This document shows, one piece after another, positions 63,254-64,000 of a DNA stretch of 64,000 nt. Every line of letters begins with the position of its first letter. The first letter of the stretch is position 1. This stretch comes from Pseudomonadota bacterium (lineage in GTDB: Bacteria > Myxococcota_A > UBA9042 > GCA-2863065). The notes below the pieces were generated by a model. It saw only the letters and a program-made list of their open reading frames with translations, was not told where the DNA came from and ran no database searches. Location of the stretch: assembly GCA_005776585.1 (NCBI GenBank), contig SXOX01000149.1, positions 22,211 through 86,210 on the forward strand, given 5' to 3'. The position numbers and the translations under genes were made by a program.

Positions 63254-64000
63254 GTCCGGGCGCCTCGTGCCCCGAGCGCGTCACGTACTCGTCGTAGGAG
63301 CCGTCGTAGCGCACGGGCCCGGTCGGGAGCAGCTCCAGCACGCGATTGGCCAGCGCGCGGAGGACCTGGCGATCGTGGGAGACGAACAGGATCGTCCCCT
63401 CGAAGCCCGAGAGCGCGCGGATGAGCACCCGCTTGGTCACGATGTCGAGGTGGTTCGTGGGCTCGTCGAGCACGAGCAGGTTGGGTCCGTCGAACAGGAT
63501 CTTGGCCAGCGCGACGCGGGCCTTCTCACCGCCCGAGAGCACCTCGATCGGTTTCTCGACGTCGTCCCCCGAGAAGCCGAACGCGCCCGCCAGGTTGCGC
63601 AGCGTGCCCGGCGTGGCCAGCGGGGCATGGGCCGTGAGCTCCTCGATGACCGTGCGGCTCGCCGAGAGCTGCTCCATCTGGTGCTGCGCGAAGTAGCCCA
63701 TGACGACCGAGGCACCGACGTCGATCTTGCCGCCATCGGCCTTGGTCACACCGGCGACCATCTTGAGCAGCGTGGTCTTACCGGCGCCGTTCTCGCCCAT
63801 CAGCGCCCAGCGCTCGCCGCGCCGAACGAGCCAGTCGAGGCCATCGTGCACCTTGCGGGCGCCGTACTGCTTGGTGACCCCCAGCGCGCGCACGACGTCG
63901 TCGCCCGAGCGCGGCGCCGGCTTGAACTCGAAGGGCTTGGGGTCCTGCATGCGCTTGGGAGGCACGATGCGCTCGACCTTGTCGAGCTTCTTCACGCGGC
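63213..64000 (-). CDS. ABC-F family ATPase, C-terminal half (5' part beyond window)
   Basis: The frame is open through the right edge; the visible ~262 residues hold the linker and the second ATPase domain. Linker end ERIVPPKRMQDPKPFEF, Walker A GENGAGKTTLLK, signature LSGGEKARVALAK, Walker B LLVLDEPTNHLD and the switch His in FVSHDRQ. No TM segments, so it is of the soluble ABC-F type (Uup/YheS/EttA group) that acts on ribosomes. A short basic tail follows. The first ATPase domain and the start codon lie to the right. Confidence 0.9.
   Translation of the reverse strand, partial: RVKKLDKVERIVPPKRMQDPKPFEFKPAPRSGDDVVRALGVTKQYGARKVHDGLDWLVRRGERWALMGENGAGKTTLLKMVAGVTKADGGKIDVGASVVMGYFAQHQMEQLSASRTVIEELTAHAPLATPGTLRNLAGAFGFSGDDVEKPIEVLSGGEKARVALAKILFDGPNLLVLDEPTNHLDIVTKRVLIRALSGFEGTILFVSHDRQVLRALANRVLELLPTGPVRYDGSYDEYVTRSGHEAPGLRSQDPTRSSVAA

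Overview
The window is GC-rich DNA with many GTG and TTG starts, tightly overlapping genes, huge multidomain proteins and a secreted cysteine-repeat protein. Together these point to a Myxococcota (former Deltaproteobacteria) chromosome; that is an inference from style, as no taxonomic marker gene is present. Almost the whole window is accessory. Only the last ~6 kb (SDR, Ppx/GppA-type phosphatase, glycerate kinase, ABC-F) looks like ordinary housekeeping.

Layout. (1) 1-2903, minus: 5' part of a secreted protein built of about 28 Cys-rich D-G-N-P-C-T units. (2) 3102-19907, plus: a five-gene operon of vWA/PKD membrane protein, tubulin/FtsZ-like GTPase, two-TM coiled-coil protein, a giant membrane protein carrying a P-loop unit and a transglutaminase-like triad, and a helical protein with four C-terminal TM segments. 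It resembles the described vWA plus FtsZ-like membrane-remodelling systems but has a different set of partners. (3) 20134-25151, plus: NYN-LOTUS ribonuclease, HEPN-like protein, GNAT and a CorA-like two-TM protein. (4) 25374-28115, minus: HEPN-like/TerB-like/TPR protein and an anchored OB-fold protein, diverging from a C39-like lipoprotein (28263-29813). (5) 29898-35263, plus: a translationally coupled operon with a possible sigma-like protein, two unknowns, a Lon-like (S16) protease with its Ser-Lys dyad, and a tiny Gly-zipper protein. (6) 35339-37366, minus: a lower-GC gene for a toroid-like plus HEPN protein, next to a complete ISAs1-type insertion sequence (37421-38751) with inverted repeats and a 10-bp target duplication. 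(7) 39213-43279, plus: dimethylarginine dimethylaminohydrolase directly coupled to a HEPN-like/STAND/substrate-binding-protein fusion. (8) 54676-43436, minus: three P-loop ATPases in one operon; the middle one starts with an Sm-like domain. (9) 55612-57462: a second toroid plus HEPN-like protein. (10) 57491-64000: metabolic genes and a possible acetoacetate-decarboxylase-like/FAD oxidoreductase fusion.

How it fits together. The recurring theme is NTPase switches (tubulin-like, STAND, AAA-like), proteases or peptidase folds, and predicted ribonucleases (NYN and at least five R-[N/D]-xxx-H HEPN-like domains), packed into overlapping operons beside a recent IS. This is the composition expected of a defence or biological-conflict island. 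The three best candidates for undescribed systems are the tubulin/vWA/transglutaminase operon, the three-ATPase/Sm-like operon, and the DDAH plus STAND-SBP pair. All functional links are inferred from sequence and context.
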